Assembly (NCBI RefSeq): GCF_020037125.1
Contig: NZ_JAIQDG010000009.1
Coordinates: 124,001 to 188,000 of the forward strand
Direction: 5' to 3'
From: Myxococcus sp. RHSTA-1-4
GTDB taxonomy: Bacteria; Myxococcota; Myxococcia; Myxococcales; Myxococcaceae
Length of the DNA: 64,000 nucleotides
The position numbers were made by a program, and so were the translations under genes. Shown one piece after another: positions 1 to 8,605 of the stretch; positions within the stretch are counted from its first letter, which is position 1, and each line of letters begins with the position of its first letter. Below the pieces are notes generated by a model. It searched no databases and was not told the DNA's origin. It saw only the letters and a program-made list of their open reading frames with translations.

Positions 1-574
1 ACGGGTAGGGCACCACCACACCCGTGGTGGCGGGTCCGAGCCGGTCCAGCAACGCGCGGGTGGGAGAGAGAAGCAGGTCCGCCTCGCGGAGGGAGGCGGC
101 CTCGAGGAACTCCTGCTGCGCGGTGTCCAGCGTCAGCGCGGCCACCCGGTTGAGCCGCTGGATTTCAGCGGTGGGCGTGTGCAGGCGCACCGCGAGCACG
201 GCGGAGGCGAAGTGTCCCAGCGTCCGCTTCGCTCGCAGGGAGAAGGCGCCCTCGCACTGCTGCTCGGGGAACTCGATGAAGTCGAAGGGGTGCTGCGCGT
301 GGAGCTTCCGCAGCGCCGTGTAGACCTTCATCGCGTGGCGGACGGGCGCGTGGGAGAAGGCTCCGGCGAAGCCGCCCTGGAGTTCCTCCACGGTGTGGAT
401 GCGTACGCCCGGCAGCTCCGTGGCGCCCCCCGCGTCGAGGCCCGGCTGGGACGCGGTGAGGACGTGGACCTCGTGGCCCGCTTCGGCGAAGGCGCGGGCC
501 ATGCGCGTCGTGTACGCGGCGACATCCCCCCCGCTGAACGGCCAGAGCGCCTTGGAGACGAGACAGATTCGCAA
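1..574 (-). CDS. Glycosyltransferase family 4, N-terminal part (cut by window edge)
   Basis: The reverse strand encodes at least 191 residues of a GT-B type glycosyltransferase. The protein begins RICLVSKALWPFSGGDVAAY, the typical start of the donor/acceptor N-terminal Rossmann domain (GT4 N-terminal domain with the Gly-rich SGGD turn). It continues through AFAEAGHEVHVLTA and FIEFPEQQCEGAFSLR. The C-terminal, sugar-nucleotide-binding half lies outside the window. I place the start at the TTG at 572-574, with a GAGGAC Shine-Dalgarno about 7 bases upstream. The frame stays open further upstream, so a longer N-terminus is possible. Proximity to the dTDP-rhamnose operon suggests a role in surface polysaccharide or LPS O-antigen assembly; the sugar specificity cannot be read from the sequence. 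Confidence 0.8.
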   Translation of the reverse strand, partial: MRICLVSKALWPFSGGDVAAYTTRMARAFAEAGHEVHVLTASQPGLDAGGATELPGVRIHTVEELQGGFAGAFSHAPVRHAMKVYTALRKLHAQHPFDFIEFPEQQCEGAFSLRAKRTLGHFASAVLAVRLHTPTAEIQRLNRVAALTLDTAQQEFLEAASLREADLLLSPTRALLDRLGPATTGVVVPYP

Positions 575-769
575 GGAGAGGTCCTCGACAGGGAAGGTGG
601 GGCGCCGGACGTTCTCTACCAAATCGCGCAACGGCCGGTCACGCCGAAGCCCGAGACGTCCCACCTGGCGCTGAGCGCCCACCGAGCGCCGGATGGGAAT
701 ACCGCACTCTCTTGGATGGTGCTCCCGGGTGGGGGATAACTCCGGTACCTACTTCGCGAAAGGCTCCAC

Positions 770-1684
770 GTGACGCCCTCCCTGCTGCTGTCGTTGGTGC
801 TCTCCCAGTCGCCCACGCCCTTGCTTCATTACAGCGGCCCTGGTCCCGAAACAGCGGGGGTGAGGGGCTGGATGGAGAGCTTCACCTTTCCCCTGTGGGA
901 GCCGTCCGGAGGAGAGGCGAGCCTCTTCGTGGGCGTGGACGAGGCGAACCTCCGCGGAGCGCCCGCGGCGGATGCGGCCGTCATCACCCCCCTGCCACTG
1001 GGCGCCGCCGTGCGGGTGCTGGAGCGCGGCAAGGACCGCCAGAAGGTGGGCGAGTACGTCAACCACTGGTACCGGGTGGAGTACATGGATACCAAGGGCA
1101 CCCCGGGCGCCGGGGACGACGCGCCCGTCAGCGGCTGGCTCTTTGGCAACATCCTCACGCCCATCCGCATCGAGGCGGACCTCGACGGCGACGGCGAGCA
1201 GGAGGTTGCCACGGCGGTGATGAGCGCGGACTTCAAGGTTCGCGTCCGCGTCCTGGAGCCCAACCTGAAGCCGCCCCACCGCGTCAGCAGCGTGGATCTC
1301 AGCCCCGGCTTCCTTGGGGTGGCGGCGAACCTCGTCCCCGCGAAGACGGCGGGCCTGCCGCTGGTGAAGGTGGAGTCCGTTGCCGAGACGTGCGCCAACG
1401 CCATCACCGCGTACGTGAGCTACACGGTGCCGGGCAACAAGAAGGGCGTGCTCGGCAATGCGAAGCTGGCCCTGGAGCTGAACGTCATGGAGGGCACCGG
1501 CACCTCCTACGAGCTCTCCTTCCAGCCGAAGCAGAAGGGCCTCACGGTGGTTTGGACGAACACCGGGGAGGACGAGTCCGAACAGACGAAGGCGAAGTCA
1601 CGGCGCGAGTGGTACCGGCTGGAGGACGGTGTGTTCTCCAAGGTGAAGCCCGCGGGTTCCGCGGTGGCGGAAACGACGCCCTGA
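770..1684 (+). CDS. Secreted SH3-like domain protein
   Basis: 304 residues from a GTG start preceded by GAAAGG. The N-terminus (MTPSLLLSLVLSQSPTPLL) is a short hydrophobic export signal. Residues about 45-125 look like a bacterial SH3 domain, with VDEANLRGAPAADAAVITPL, a central NHWYRVEY strand and GWLFGNIL, the usual N-L-R-x-x-P and G-W-x pattern of cell-wall-associated SH3 domains. The remaining 180 residues have no recognisable family. A run of alternating acidic and Gly residues (DLDGDGEQE, about 139-147) resembles an FG-GAP/EF-hand-like loop. It stands alone between the divergent glycosyltransferase and a convergent minus-strand gene. Function unknown; a periplasmic or surface-binding role is inferred. 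Confidence 0.8.
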   Translation: MTPSLLLSLVLSQSPTPLLHYSGPGPETAGVRGWMESFTFPLWEPSGGEASLFVGVDEANLRGAPAADAAVITPLPLGAAVRVLERGKDRQKVGEYVNHWYRVEYMDTKGTPGAGDDAPVSGWLFGNILTPIRIEADLDGDGEQEVATAVMSADFKVRVRVLEPNLKPPHRVSSVDLSPGFLGVAANLVPAKTAGLPLVKVESVAETCANAITAYVSYTVPGNKKGVLGNAKLALELNVMEGTGTSYELSFQPKQKGLTVVWTNTGEDESEQTKAKSRREWYRLEDGVFSKVKPAGSAVAETTP

Positions 1685-1717
1685 TGGGTGCGAGCTGGTC
1701 AGCTGAATCGAGCGCGG

Positions 1718-2242
1718 TCACCCCTTGTTGATAGGGCCTGGCTTCGCTGTCGGGGGCTCCGCGGGCAGGGGCCCGTCCTCCCGCCCTCCTGAGGCGGCCC
1801 TCCCGGCGGCGGCCTCGAGGCGGGCCAGCCGGTGCTCCATTTCCTGCCGCCACGTGGCTTGCGTGCGCGCGTGCTCCCGTTGCACGTCATGGATGGTGGC
1901 GAGCGCGTCGAGGATGGACTCGTTGAACTCCACCTGCTTGCGCAGCACCTCGTTGATGAACGGCTGGAAGACGCGCCGGAAGGCCCGCTTGGACACGACG
2001 AGCGCCAGCCCCGCGAGTCCTCCCCGGTGCGACGTCGCCGGCTCGGCGTAGCGGCTGTCCATCTTCCCGCGCGCCTCCTGCAGCAGCGCCGGCCACGGCG
2101 CGGGCGTCGCGGGACGGGACGCGGCCTCCAGCGAGCGGCGCAGCGCCTCGCGCGCCTCCTCCGAGGGCTGGGGCAGCTTCGCCGTCTCCCGCGCCACGGC
2201 CTCGGCCGTCGGCGTGCGGGTGAGCAGGTCTTCAGGTCGCAC
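1718..2242 (-). CDS. Small coiled-coil protein of glycosyltransferase operon
   Basis: 174 residues, not recognised as a named family. The N-terminal half is Ala/Glu-rich helix (AEAVARETAKLPQPSEEARE). A central basic patch (VVSKRAFRRVFQPFINEVL) is followed by a heptad-rich helix, residues about 110-150 (VEFNESILDALATIHDVQRE, then HRLARLEAAA), that should form a coiled coil. The C-terminus is low-complexity Pro/Gly. Its start codon overlaps the end of the upstream glycosyltransferase gene by 11 bases, so the two are translationally coupled. Similar helical proteins are common beside myxobacterial glycosyltransferases, possibly as adaptors, but that is inference. Confidence 0.75.
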   Translation of the reverse strand: MRPEDLLTRTPTAEAVARETAKLPQPSEEAREALRRSLEAASRPATPAPWPALLQEARGKMDSRYAEPATSHRGGLAGLALVVSKRAFRRVFQPFINEVLRKQVEFNESILDALATIHDVQREHARTQATWRQEMEHRLARLEAAAGRAASGGREDGPLPAEPPTAKPGPINKG

Positions 2243-3848
2243 GGGAGACTCCTCCAGTCGAAGGCAGGGCGCTCAGCAGGGTTCGCAGGGCATCCTCGGG
2301 ACGCGACGGCTCCAGCACCACCAGCCGCCTGCCCAGGTGCTGGCGCGCGGATTCGAGGTGCGGCCCGGCGGGCGGGCCCTCATACGTCCCCCAGGCCCGC
2401 TCCCGCACATGAGGCAGCACCGCCCGCGCGACCTCCGTGTCCGCGCCGAGCAGCACCACCGGCGCGGAGGAGACCCGAACCGCCGTCTCCAGCGATGAGG
2501 CGCCAGGTAGCGGCGCGGGCGCACGGCCCGGCGGCTGGTCTGGCGTGAAGTGCCACACGGGCACGCCGCCCACGTCCTCCGGGCCCAGCGCCAACGCCGG
2601 CTCCGCGCCGCGCGGCCGGAGCGCGAGGATGCGAGCCCCCGGCAGCCTCTCCGCGAGGCTCCGGGCCATCCGGGAGGCGGCCTCCTCCGGCCGCACGGTG
2701 AATCCAGGGCACACCAGCTCCACCGGCGCGGCCGGAGGCGGAGCAGGGGACGGCGCCACACGCCCGGAGAGCACACCTTCGAAGGCCACGCGCACCTGCT
2801 CGGCCACCGCGTCCTGGGACAGCGAGGCCAGCCGCGCGCGCTGCGCCGAGATGACCTGCCCACGCAGGGCCGTGTTGCGCTCCAGCACCGCGAGCAATTC
2901 CGCCACCTCCGCCGGGTCATCCGACAGCGTGGCGAGCCCCGCGCCGCCCATCGTCTCCGGCACGGCCGCGGCGCCATAGGCCACCACGGGCACGCCCCGG
3001 TACATGGCCTCCAGCAGCGGCACGCCGAAGCCCTCGTGCCGGCTCATGGAGAGGTACGTGGTGGCGGTGGCGAAGCAAGCGGAGAGCTGCGCCGCGCTCA
3101 CCCTCCCGAGGAAGCGCACCCGCTCCGCGCCGAGCACGTCCTTCAGCCCATGCAGATAGGCACCGTAAGCGCCGTCACGGTGCAGGTACCCCGCCACCAC
3201 CAGCCGGCTCAGGGGCTGGTACAGCTTCTGGTACGCGGTGAAGACGCGCAGCACGTCGTCCACCTTCTTGCTCGGCACCGCGCGCCCCACGAAGAGCACG
3301 TTGGCGCAGCCGTCCCCCAGCTCCGCCCGGAGCGCCGGGTCCGGGGCCGTGTCGAAGGCCCCCCAGTCGATGGCGAAGGGCAGCACCGAGACGTTCCGGT
3401 AGCCCGCCGCCACCAATTCCTCCGCGCTGAAGCGCGAGTAGGCGAAGGCGCGCTCCACGTGCGGCCGCAGCGCCAGCAGCTCGTCCCGGGCGGCATCACA
3501 CGCGGCGGCCACCTTGCGCTCGAACCCCTCGAACAGCCGGGCAGGCGTCACGTTGTGGTAGACGAGCACCTTCCGGCCGGGCGCCCGGGCGATGAGCGGC
3601 ACCAGGCGCGACTCGAAGCTGTGGTGCACCACCAGCACCGAGTCCTGCCCGGCCGCCCGCGCGTAGTCGCTCGCCGGCCGCACCTGGTCCTTGCAGGCGT
3701 CGTCCCACGCCTCCGCGAAGATGTCCGACGGGTGGCCCCAGCGGCGCAGCAGCCCCTGGAGGTAGCGCACCTGGTTGCCCACCGCGTCGCCCCAGGCGAG
3801 CCGGGGGAGAAGCTGATGGATGGGGGGGCCTCGTCCGTGAGCACTCAC
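2232..3848 (-). CDS. Glycosyltransferase family 4
   Basis: 538 residues. It transfers a sugar from a nucleotide donor to a growing glycan, probably surface polysaccharide. The GT-B fold is clear: LVVHHSFESRLVPLIARAPG in the N-terminal domain, NVLFVGRAVPSKKVDDVLRV at the start of the C-terminal domain, and the GT4 donor-site E-x7-E signature in HEGFGVPLLEAMYRGVPVVA. A C-terminal extension of about 140 residues after the catalytic core (from VAPSPAPPPAAPVELV) is of unknown function. I chose the GTG at 3846-3848 because AAGGGGA lies 6 bases upstream. The frame itself is open much further, through the divergent rfbB gene, but that part is antisense. It is divergent from rfbB and coupled to the downstream coiled-coil gene. 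Confidence 0.88.
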   Translation of the reverse strand: MSAHGRGPPIHQLLPRLAWGDAVGNQVRYLQGLLRRWGHPSDIFAEAWDDACKDQVRPASDYARAAGQDSVLVVHHSFESRLVPLIARAPGRKVLVYHNVTPARLFEGFERKVAAACDAARDELLALRPHVERAFAYSRFSAEELVAAGYRNVSVLPFAIDWGAFDTAPDPALRAELGDGCANVLFVGRAVPSKKVDDVLRVFTAYQKLYQPLSRLVVAGYLHRDGAYGAYLHGLKDVLGAERVRFLGRVSAAQLSACFATATTYLSMSRHEGFGVPLLEAMYRGVPVVAYGAAAVPETMGGAGLATLSDDPAEVAELLAVLERNTALRGQVISAQRARLASLSQDAVAEQVRVAFEGVLSGRVAPSPAPPPAAPVELVCPGFTVRPEEAASRMARSLAERLPGARILALRPRGAEPALALGPEDVGGVPVWHFTPDQPPGRAPAPLPGASSLETAVRVSSAPVVLLGADTEVARAVLPHVRERAWGTYEGPPAGPHLESARQHLGRRLVVLEPSRPEDALRTLLSALPSTGGVSRAT

Positions 3849-3905
3849 GCCCGGTCCCCTTACAGCCGCCGGGGGCGAGCACACAAGCCCGAGTCCCCTG
3901 GCGCC

Positions 3906-3932
3906 TTGACGGTGGATGACCCCTCCTATACG
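3906..3932 (+). promoter_or_regulatory. Candidate sigma-70-type promoter for the rhamnose operon
   Basis: TTGACG at 3906-3911 and TATACG at 3927-3932 lie on the coding strand in the 120-base divergent region. The spacer is 15 bases, shorter than the usual 17. Transcription would start near 3940, about 30 bases before the rfbB ATG. The match is by eye only. Confidence 0.4.
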
Positions 3933-3968
3933 CAGGCACCCTCTCTGAGCACTCAAGGTCCGCGGGAC

Positions 3969-4994
3969 ATGAACGTACTGGTGACAGGAGGCTGTGGCTT
4001 CATCGGCTCCAACCTCGTGAAGTACCTCCGCCGCGAGCGGCCGGGTTGGACGGTGGTCAACCTCGACAAGCTCACGTACGCCGGCAACCTGGAGAACCTC
4101 TCCGAGCTGGAGGGCGACCCCCGCCACGTCTTCGTCCGGGGCGACATCGGCAACCGCGAGCTCGTCGAGCACCTGATGGCGGTGCACTCCATCGACGCCG
4201 TGATGCACCTGGCCGCCGAGAGCCACGTGGACCGCTCCATCCTCGGCCCCGAGGTGTTCGTCACCACCAACGTGCTGGGCACCCAGCAGCTCCTGGAGGC
4301 CAGCCGCGCCCGCGGCGTGAAGCGCTTCCTCATGGTGTCCACCGACGAGGTCTACGGCTCCCTGGGCCCCACCGGCGCCTTCACGGAGTCCTCGCCGCTG
4401 CAGCCCTCCAGCCCGTACTCGGCCAGCAAGACGAGCTCCGACCTCATCGCCCTGGCGTACCACCACACCTTCAAGCTGGACGTGGTCGTCACCCGCTGCT
4501 CCAACAACTACGGGCGCTACCAGTTCCCCGAGAAGCTCATCCCCCTCATGGTGGTCAACGCGCTGCACGACAAGCCGCTGCCCGTCTACGGCGACGGCGG
4601 CAACGTGCGCGACTGGCTCCACGTGGAGGACCATTGCCAGGCGCTGTTGCTGGCGCTGGAGAAGGGCCGGGCCGGCGAGGTCTACAACATCGGCGGCGGG
4701 GCGGAGCGGCGGAACCTCGAAATCGTCAAGGCCATCCTCGGCCTGCTGGGCAAGTCCGAGTCCCTCATCCAGTTCGTGAAGGACCGCCCCGGGCATGACC
4801 GGCGGTATGCCATCGACCCGGCGAAGATTCGCACCGAGCTGGGCTGGACGCCCGCGCACACCTTCGAGCAGGGGCTGGCGGAGACGGTGCGCTGGTACGT
4901 GGACCACCCGGCCTGGTGGGAGCGGGTGATGAGCGGCGCGTATCGCCAGTACTTCGAGTCGCAGTACCGCTCCCGCCTGCAAGGGAAGGGCTGA
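3969..4994 (+). CDS. rfbB: dTDP-glucose 4,6-dehydratase
   Basis: 341 residues, full length for RmlB. It converts dTDP-glucose to dTDP-4-keto-6-deoxyglucose, the second step of dTDP-L-rhamnose synthesis, in the cytoplasm with bound NAD+. The sequence shows the extended short-chain dehydrogenase fold: Rossmann GGCGFIGS (residues 7-14), the family-specific STDEVYG with catalytic T125-D126-E127, and the Y150-x3-K154 pair in SPYSASK. AAESHVDRS and VYGDGGNVRDWLHVEDHC are also diagnostic. It is the first gene of rfbB-rfbD-rfbA-rfbC; rfbD follows after 4 bases. The order B-D-A-C is common in bacteria. Confidence 0.97.
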   Translation: MNVLVTGGCGFIGSNLVKYLRRERPGWTVVNLDKLTYAGNLENLSELEGDPRHVFVRGDIGNRELVEHLMAVHSIDAVMHLAAESHVDRSILGPEVFVTTNVLGTQQLLEASRARGVKRFLMVSTDEVYGSLGPTGAFTESSPLQPSSPYSASKTSSDLIALAYHHTFKLDVVVTRCSNNYGRYQFPEKLIPLMVVNALHDKPLPVYGDGGNVRDWLHVEDHCQALLLALEKGRAGEVYNIGGGAERRNLEIVKAILGLLGKSESLIQFVKDRPGHDRRYAIDPAKIRTELGWTPAHTFEQGLAETVRWYVDHPAWWERVMSGAYRQYFESQYRSRLQGKG

Positions 4995-4998
4995 CACC

Positions 4999-5901
4999 AT
5001 GCGATTCCTCGTCACCGGCTCCAACGGATTGGTGGGCAGCCGGGCCTGCACGCTGCTCGAGCAGCGCGGGCACCCGGTGGTGGGCATGGGCCGGGGCGCG
5101 CGGCGCACGGGCGGCGGGTACGCCTACGTGAGCGTGGACCTGACGCGCGAGGCGGACGTGGCCGCCGCCATCGAGGCCGCCGCGCCGGAGGTCATCCTCC
5201 ACTGCGCCTCCATGACGGAGGTGGACGCCTGCGAGAAGGACCCGGAGGCCGCCTACGCCGCCAACGTCACCGCCGCCGCGGCGGTGGCCCGGGGGGCTCG
5301 CAAGGCCGGAGCGCACCTGGTGCACGTGTCCACCGACTACGTCTTCGACGGCGAGGCCGGCCCGTACGACGAGGCCGCGCTGCCCAACCCGCGCGGCGTC
5401 TACGCGGTGACGAAGCACATGGGCGAGCAGGCGGCGCGGGTGCTCGCGCCCGGGTGCGCCATTGCCCGCACGGCGGTGGTGTACGGCTGGCCGCCCGTGG
5501 CGGGGCGCCTCAACTTCGGCGCGTGGCTGGTGACGGCGCTGGAGAAGGGGCAGCAGGTGCGCCTCTTCGAGGACCAGGTGGTGTCACCCAGCTTCGCGGA
5601 GAACGTGGCCGCCATGCTGGTGGAGCTGGGCGAGCGGCGCCTGGGCGGCGTGTGGAACACGTGCGGCGGAACGGTGCTGGACCGGGTGGCCTTCGGCCGC
5701 GCGCTGTGCGAGGTGTTCGGCTTCGATTCGAAGCTCATCGTCCCCACGCGGATGGCGGACTTGAAGCTGCCCAGCCCCAGGCCCCTCAAGAGCGGCCTGC
5801 GCACGGACAAGGTCCGCGCCGGGCTTTCGGTTCAACCCCTGGAGCTGGCGGAGTCGCTCGCGCGCTTCCACGCGACGTGGCTCGCGGCCCGGGGCTCCTG
5901 A
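4999..5901 (+). CDS. rfbD: dTDP-4-dehydrorhamnose reductase
   Basis: 300 residues. RmlD catalyses the last step, NADPH-dependent reduction of dTDP-4-keto-L-rhamnose to dTDP-L-rhamnose. Visible features are the Rossmann motif TGSNGLVGS (6-14), STDYVFDG (111-118) and the catalytic Y135-x3-K139 in GVYAVTKHMGE. Length and spacing are normal for the family. It starts 4 bases after rfbB and ends 15 bases before the rfbA ATG, so it lies inside one transcription unit. Confidence 0.95.
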   Translation: MRFLVTGSNGLVGSRACTLLEQRGHPVVGMGRGARRTGGGYAYVSVDLTREADVAAAIEAAAPEVILHCASMTEVDACEKDPEAAYAANVTAAAAVARGARKAGAHLVHVSTDYVFDGEAGPYDEAALPNPRGVYAVTKHMGEQAARVLAPGCAIARTAVVYGWPPVAGRLNFGAWLVTALEKGQQVRLFEDQVVSPSFAENVAAMLVELGERRLGGVWNTCGGTVLDRVAFGRALCEVFGFDSKLIVPTRMADLKLPSPRPLKSGLRTDKVRAGLSVQPLELAESLARFHATWLAARGS

Positions 5902-5916
5902 CCTTTCGAGGTGGCC

Positions 5917-6798
5917 ATGAAGGGCATCATTCTCGCCGGTGGTTCGGGTACGCGGCTGTACCCGCTGACTCGCGTGGTCAGCAAGCAGCTGCTGCCCGTG
6001 CATGACAAGCCGATGATCTACTACCCGCTCAGCACGCTGATGCTGGCGGGCATCCGGGACATCCTCGTCATCTCCACGCCGCAGGACCTGCCGCGCTTCC
6101 GTGAGCTGCTGGGCGGCGGCGAGCAGTGGGGCCTGCGCCTGAGCTACGCCGAGCAGCCGAGGCCCGAGGGGCTGGCCCAGGCGTTCATCATCGGCCGCGA
6201 CTTCGTGGGCCAGGACAGCGTGTCACTCATCCTGGGCGACAACATCTTCTACGGCCACGGGCTGGTGGACGTGGTGAAGCAGGCGGCGAAGCGCACCACC
6301 GGCGCCACCGTGTTCGGCTACTACGTGAAGGACCCGGAGCGGTACGGCGTGGTGGAGCTGGACGCACGGCTTCGCGCGGTGAGCCTGGAGGAGAAGCCAG
6401 CGAAGCCGAAGTCGAACTACGCCGTCACCGGTTTGTACTTCTACGACAACCAGGTGCTGGACATCGCCGCGGGGCTGAAGCCGAGCCGGCGCGGCGAGCT
6501 GGAAATCACCGACGTCAACGCGGAGTACCTGCGGCGTGGGCAGCTCCATGTGGAGCTGATGGGGCGCGGGTACGCGTGGCTGGACACCGGCACGCACGAG
6601 TCGCTGATGCAGGCGTCCAACTTCATTCAAATCATCGAGGCGCGGCAGGGGCTGAAGGTGGCGTGCCCGGAGGAGATTGCGTTCCGCATGGGCTACATCG
6701 ACGCGAAGCAGCTCGTCACGCTGGCGGAGCCGATGCGGAAGAACGACTACGGCCAGTACCTGCTGGGGCTCGCGGAGAACCGGGGGGCGGTGTCGTGA
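5917..6798 (+). CDS. rfbA: Glucose-1-phosphate thymidylyltransferase
   Basis: 293 residues. RmlA makes dTDP-glucose from dTTP and glucose-1-phosphate, the first step of the pathway and the usual target of feedback by dTDP-rhamnose. The nucleotidyltransferase signature [11 protein letters not shown] (8-18), KQLLPV, the metal-binding LGDNIFYG (106-113) and [20 protein letters not shown] are all present. I prefer the ATG at 5917, which has CGAGG just upstream, to an in-frame GTG two codons earlier. Its stop overlaps the rfbC GTG (GTGA), implying translational coupling. Confidence 0.96.
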   Translation: MKGIILAGGSGTRLYPLTRVVSKQLLPVHDKPMIYYPLSTLMLAGIRDILVISTPQDLPRFRELLGGGEQWGLRLSYAEQPRPEGLAQAFIIGRDFVGQDSVSLILGDNIFYGHGLVDVVKQAAKRTTGATVFGYYVKDPERYGVVELDARLRAVSLEEKPAKPKSNYAVTGLYFYDNQVLDIAAGLKPSRRGELEITDVNAEYLRRGQLHVELMGRGYAWLDTGTHESLMQASNFIQIIEARQGLKVACPEEIAFRMGYIDAKQLVTLAEPMRKNDYGQYLLGLAENRGAVS

Positions 6799-7349
6799 AG
6801 GTGACCGCGCTGGACGTCCTTCCGGAGGTGCTGCTGGTGGAGCCGAAGGTGTTCGGCGATGACCGCGGCTTCTTCATGGAGCTGTACCACGCGAAGCGCT
6901 ACGCGGACGCGGGCATCCCCGGGCCCTTCGTGCAGGACAACTACTCGCGCTCGGCGAAGGGCACGGTGCGCGGGCTGCACTTCCAGGAGCCGCTGGGGCA
7001 GGGGAAGCTGGTGCAGGTGCTGGCCGGCGCGGTGTACGACGTGGCCGTGGACGTGCGGAAGGGCTCGCCCACCTTCGGGAAGTGGGTGGCGGTGGAGCTG
7101 TCCTCGGAGAACCGGCGCCAGCTCTGGATTCCGCCCGGCTTCGCACATGGCTTCTGCGTGCTGAGCGACTCCGCGGACTTCCACTACAAGTGCACCACGC
7201 TGTACGCGCCGGAGACGGAGCGGAGCGTGCTGTGGAATGACCCCGACCTGGCGATTCCGTGGCCGGTGAAGGAGCCGCTGCTGTCCGGCAAGGATGCCCG
7301 GGCACCTCGGCTCGAGGATGCTCCGGTGCTGCCGGTGTACGGGGGCTGA
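6795..7349 (+). CDS. rfbC: dTDP-4-dehydrorhamnose 3,5-epimerase
   Basis: 184 residues from a GTG that overlaps the rfbA stop codon. RmlC epimerises C3 and C5 of dTDP-4-keto-6-deoxyglucose. The cupin fold is recognisable from [12 protein letters not shown], the catalytic His in VRGLHFQ (H62), [10 protein letters not shown] (111-120) and the active-site Tyr in [12 protein letters not shown] (Y131). Length matches the family. It completes the four-enzyme pathway, so this window alone encodes dTDP-L-rhamnose synthesis from glucose-1-phosphate. About 125 bases without an obvious terminator follow. Confidence 0.96.
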   Translation: MKVTALDVLPEVLLVEPKVFGDDRGFFMELYHAKRYADAGIPGPFVQDNYSRSAKGTVRGLHFQEPLGQGKLVQVLAGAVYDVAVDVRKGSPTFGKWVAVELSSENRRQLWIPPGFAHGFCVLSDSADFHYKCTTLYAPETERSVLWNDPDLAIPWPVKEPLLSGKDARAPRLEDAPVLPVYGG

Positions 7350-7473
7350 GCTTCTCTGGCCGTCGGGCCATTGCCCCGTGGGAATCCGCCGTTCGCGGAG
7401 CGCGTCACGTCCCGGGATTCTCCTGTGCCATCCTGCCGGGCCAGGAAGAATCCGTTCCCCGAGACGACCGCTC

Positions 7474-8037
7474 ATGCCCGCTACTTCCGCACCTGTCCTG
7501 GCGCCCTCTCTTCGCACGTCACTGTTCCGCTTCCGGGAGTCCGCCAGTCTGCTGGCCTCGCTCGTGCCGGGTGTGCTGTTCGGCGTGGCGCTGGTGGCGC
7601 TCTCCCGGACACCGCGCTTCGCCTGGCTCACCGAGCCCTCCCTGTACCCGTGGGAGCTCTGGGTGGTGGCGGTGGCCGGGACGGTCGCCACCGCGGCCGG
7701 TGTGGCGGACTGGGTCCACCATCGCGCGGCCGGGCTGCGCGTGGGCCCCAACGAGCACAAGGCGGAGCTGCTCGCGCTGGCGGGCGGTGGGCTGCCCCTG
7801 TTCCTGTTGATGTGCGCCGCCTCGGTGGCGCCGCGTCCCCTCGTGTTCCTGCTGCCCGTCCTCGTCGTCCTGATGGGGACCCTCGTCCTCATCTGCTACG
7901 ACGAGTTCGTCTTCCACCGCCGGCGGTGCGGGCGGTTCGAGGCCCTGCTGCACCGGACCCTGCTGACGGGCCATGGGCTCGCGTTCCTGGCCTGGGCGCA
8001 CTTCTGCTTCGTCCGCGAGCGGCTCCATGGCGGATGA
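7474..8037 (+). CDS. Integral membrane protein, first gene of kinase operon
   Basis: 187 residues, not recognised as a named family. About five hydrophobic segments are visible: LVPGVLFGVALVAL, LWVVAVAGTVATAAGV, ALAGGGLPLFLLMCAA, LVFLLPVLVVLMGTLVLI and TGHGLAFLAWAHF. Between them lie a basic cytoplasmic loop (HHRAAGLRVGPNEHKAE) and a CYDEFVFHRRRC stretch whose two Cys flank acidic and His residues. The ATG at 7474 was chosen as the most upstream Met of the hydrophobic protein. The gene overlaps the next by 11 bases. Confidence 0.75.
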   Translation: MPATSAPVLAPSLRTSLFRFRESASLLASLVPGVLFGVALVALSRTPRFAWLTEPSLYPWELWVVAVAGTVATAAGVADWVHHRAAGLRVGPNEHKAELLALAGGGLPLFLLMCAASVAPRPLVFLLPVLVVLMGTLVLICYDEFVFHRRRCGRFEALLHRTLLTGHGLAFLAWAHFCFVRERLHGG

Positions 8038-8605
8038 GGCGCTCTCCGGAGTCCTGCCGTCTCCGCTGCGGCGGGGATGCGTGCTCCTGGGGCGCGCGGC
8101 GGCGCTCTTCGATGCTCCCGGCTCGCCGCTGGTCCGGGAGGCCCGGGGCGCGTGGCGCGGAGGTTTTCGCGGTGGCGCGGCCTGGATGGCCGGGGCAATG
8201 GCCCATGTGCGCGGAAGGCCCGTGGGCACCTCGCTGCCTTCCGCGCGGAAGCTCGGGGGCCTCAAGTATGCCTTCGCGCTGCTGGCGGCCGTGGGCACCT
8301 GGAGCGTGGCGGTGCTCCTGGGGCTGCCGCACGCGGTGGGGCTGCCGCTCGCGGTTCCCGCGTTCTATGCCGTCGAGGTGCAGGGGCTGTTCCTCTTCCC
8401 CCTCGCACTGGATGGGGTCGCGCACCCGTGGCGCGGCTCCCGGCGCCTGCTGCTCGAGGCCGGAGGGACGCTGAGCGCCGTGGGGACGGTGCTGGTGCTG
8501 GCCGCGGTGATGCTGTTCGGCGGGCTGGCCGGGCGCGGCTGGATTCGGTGCTGGTGCCTGGGATGTCTGGCGGTGGTGCTCTGGTACGAGGAGCTGCGGG
8601 CGTGA
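8027..8605 (+). CDS. Membrane protein, second gene of kinase operon
   Basis: 192 residues, family not recognised. The N-terminal 80 residues are amphipathic and basic (LPSPLRRGCVLLGRAAALFD, then EARGAWRGGFRGG). Then come four hydrophobic stretches: LKYAFALLAAVGTWSVAVLL, GLPLAVPAFYAVEVQGLFLF, AVGTVLVLAAVMLFGGLA and CWCLGCLAVVLWYEEL. It overlaps the preceding membrane-protein gene by 11 bases, and its TGA overlaps the GTG of the following kinase gene. The three products therefore probably work together at the inner membrane. Confidence 0.75.
   Translation: MADEALSGVLPSPLRRGCVLLGRAAALFDAPGSPLVREARGAWRGGFRGGAAWMAGAMAHVRGRPVGTSLPSARKLGGLKYAFALLAAVGTWSVAVLLGLPHAVGLPLAVPAFYAVEVQGLFLFPLALDGVAHPWRGSRRLLLEAGGTLSAVGTVLVLAAVMLFGGLAGRGWIRCWCLGCLAVVLWYEELRA

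Noticed and set aside
3849..5108. Extension of the minus-strand glycosyltransferase frame through rfbB
   Set aside because: The extra 420 codons are antisense to rfbB and not protein-like; the GTG at 3848 has a good Shine-Dalgarno.
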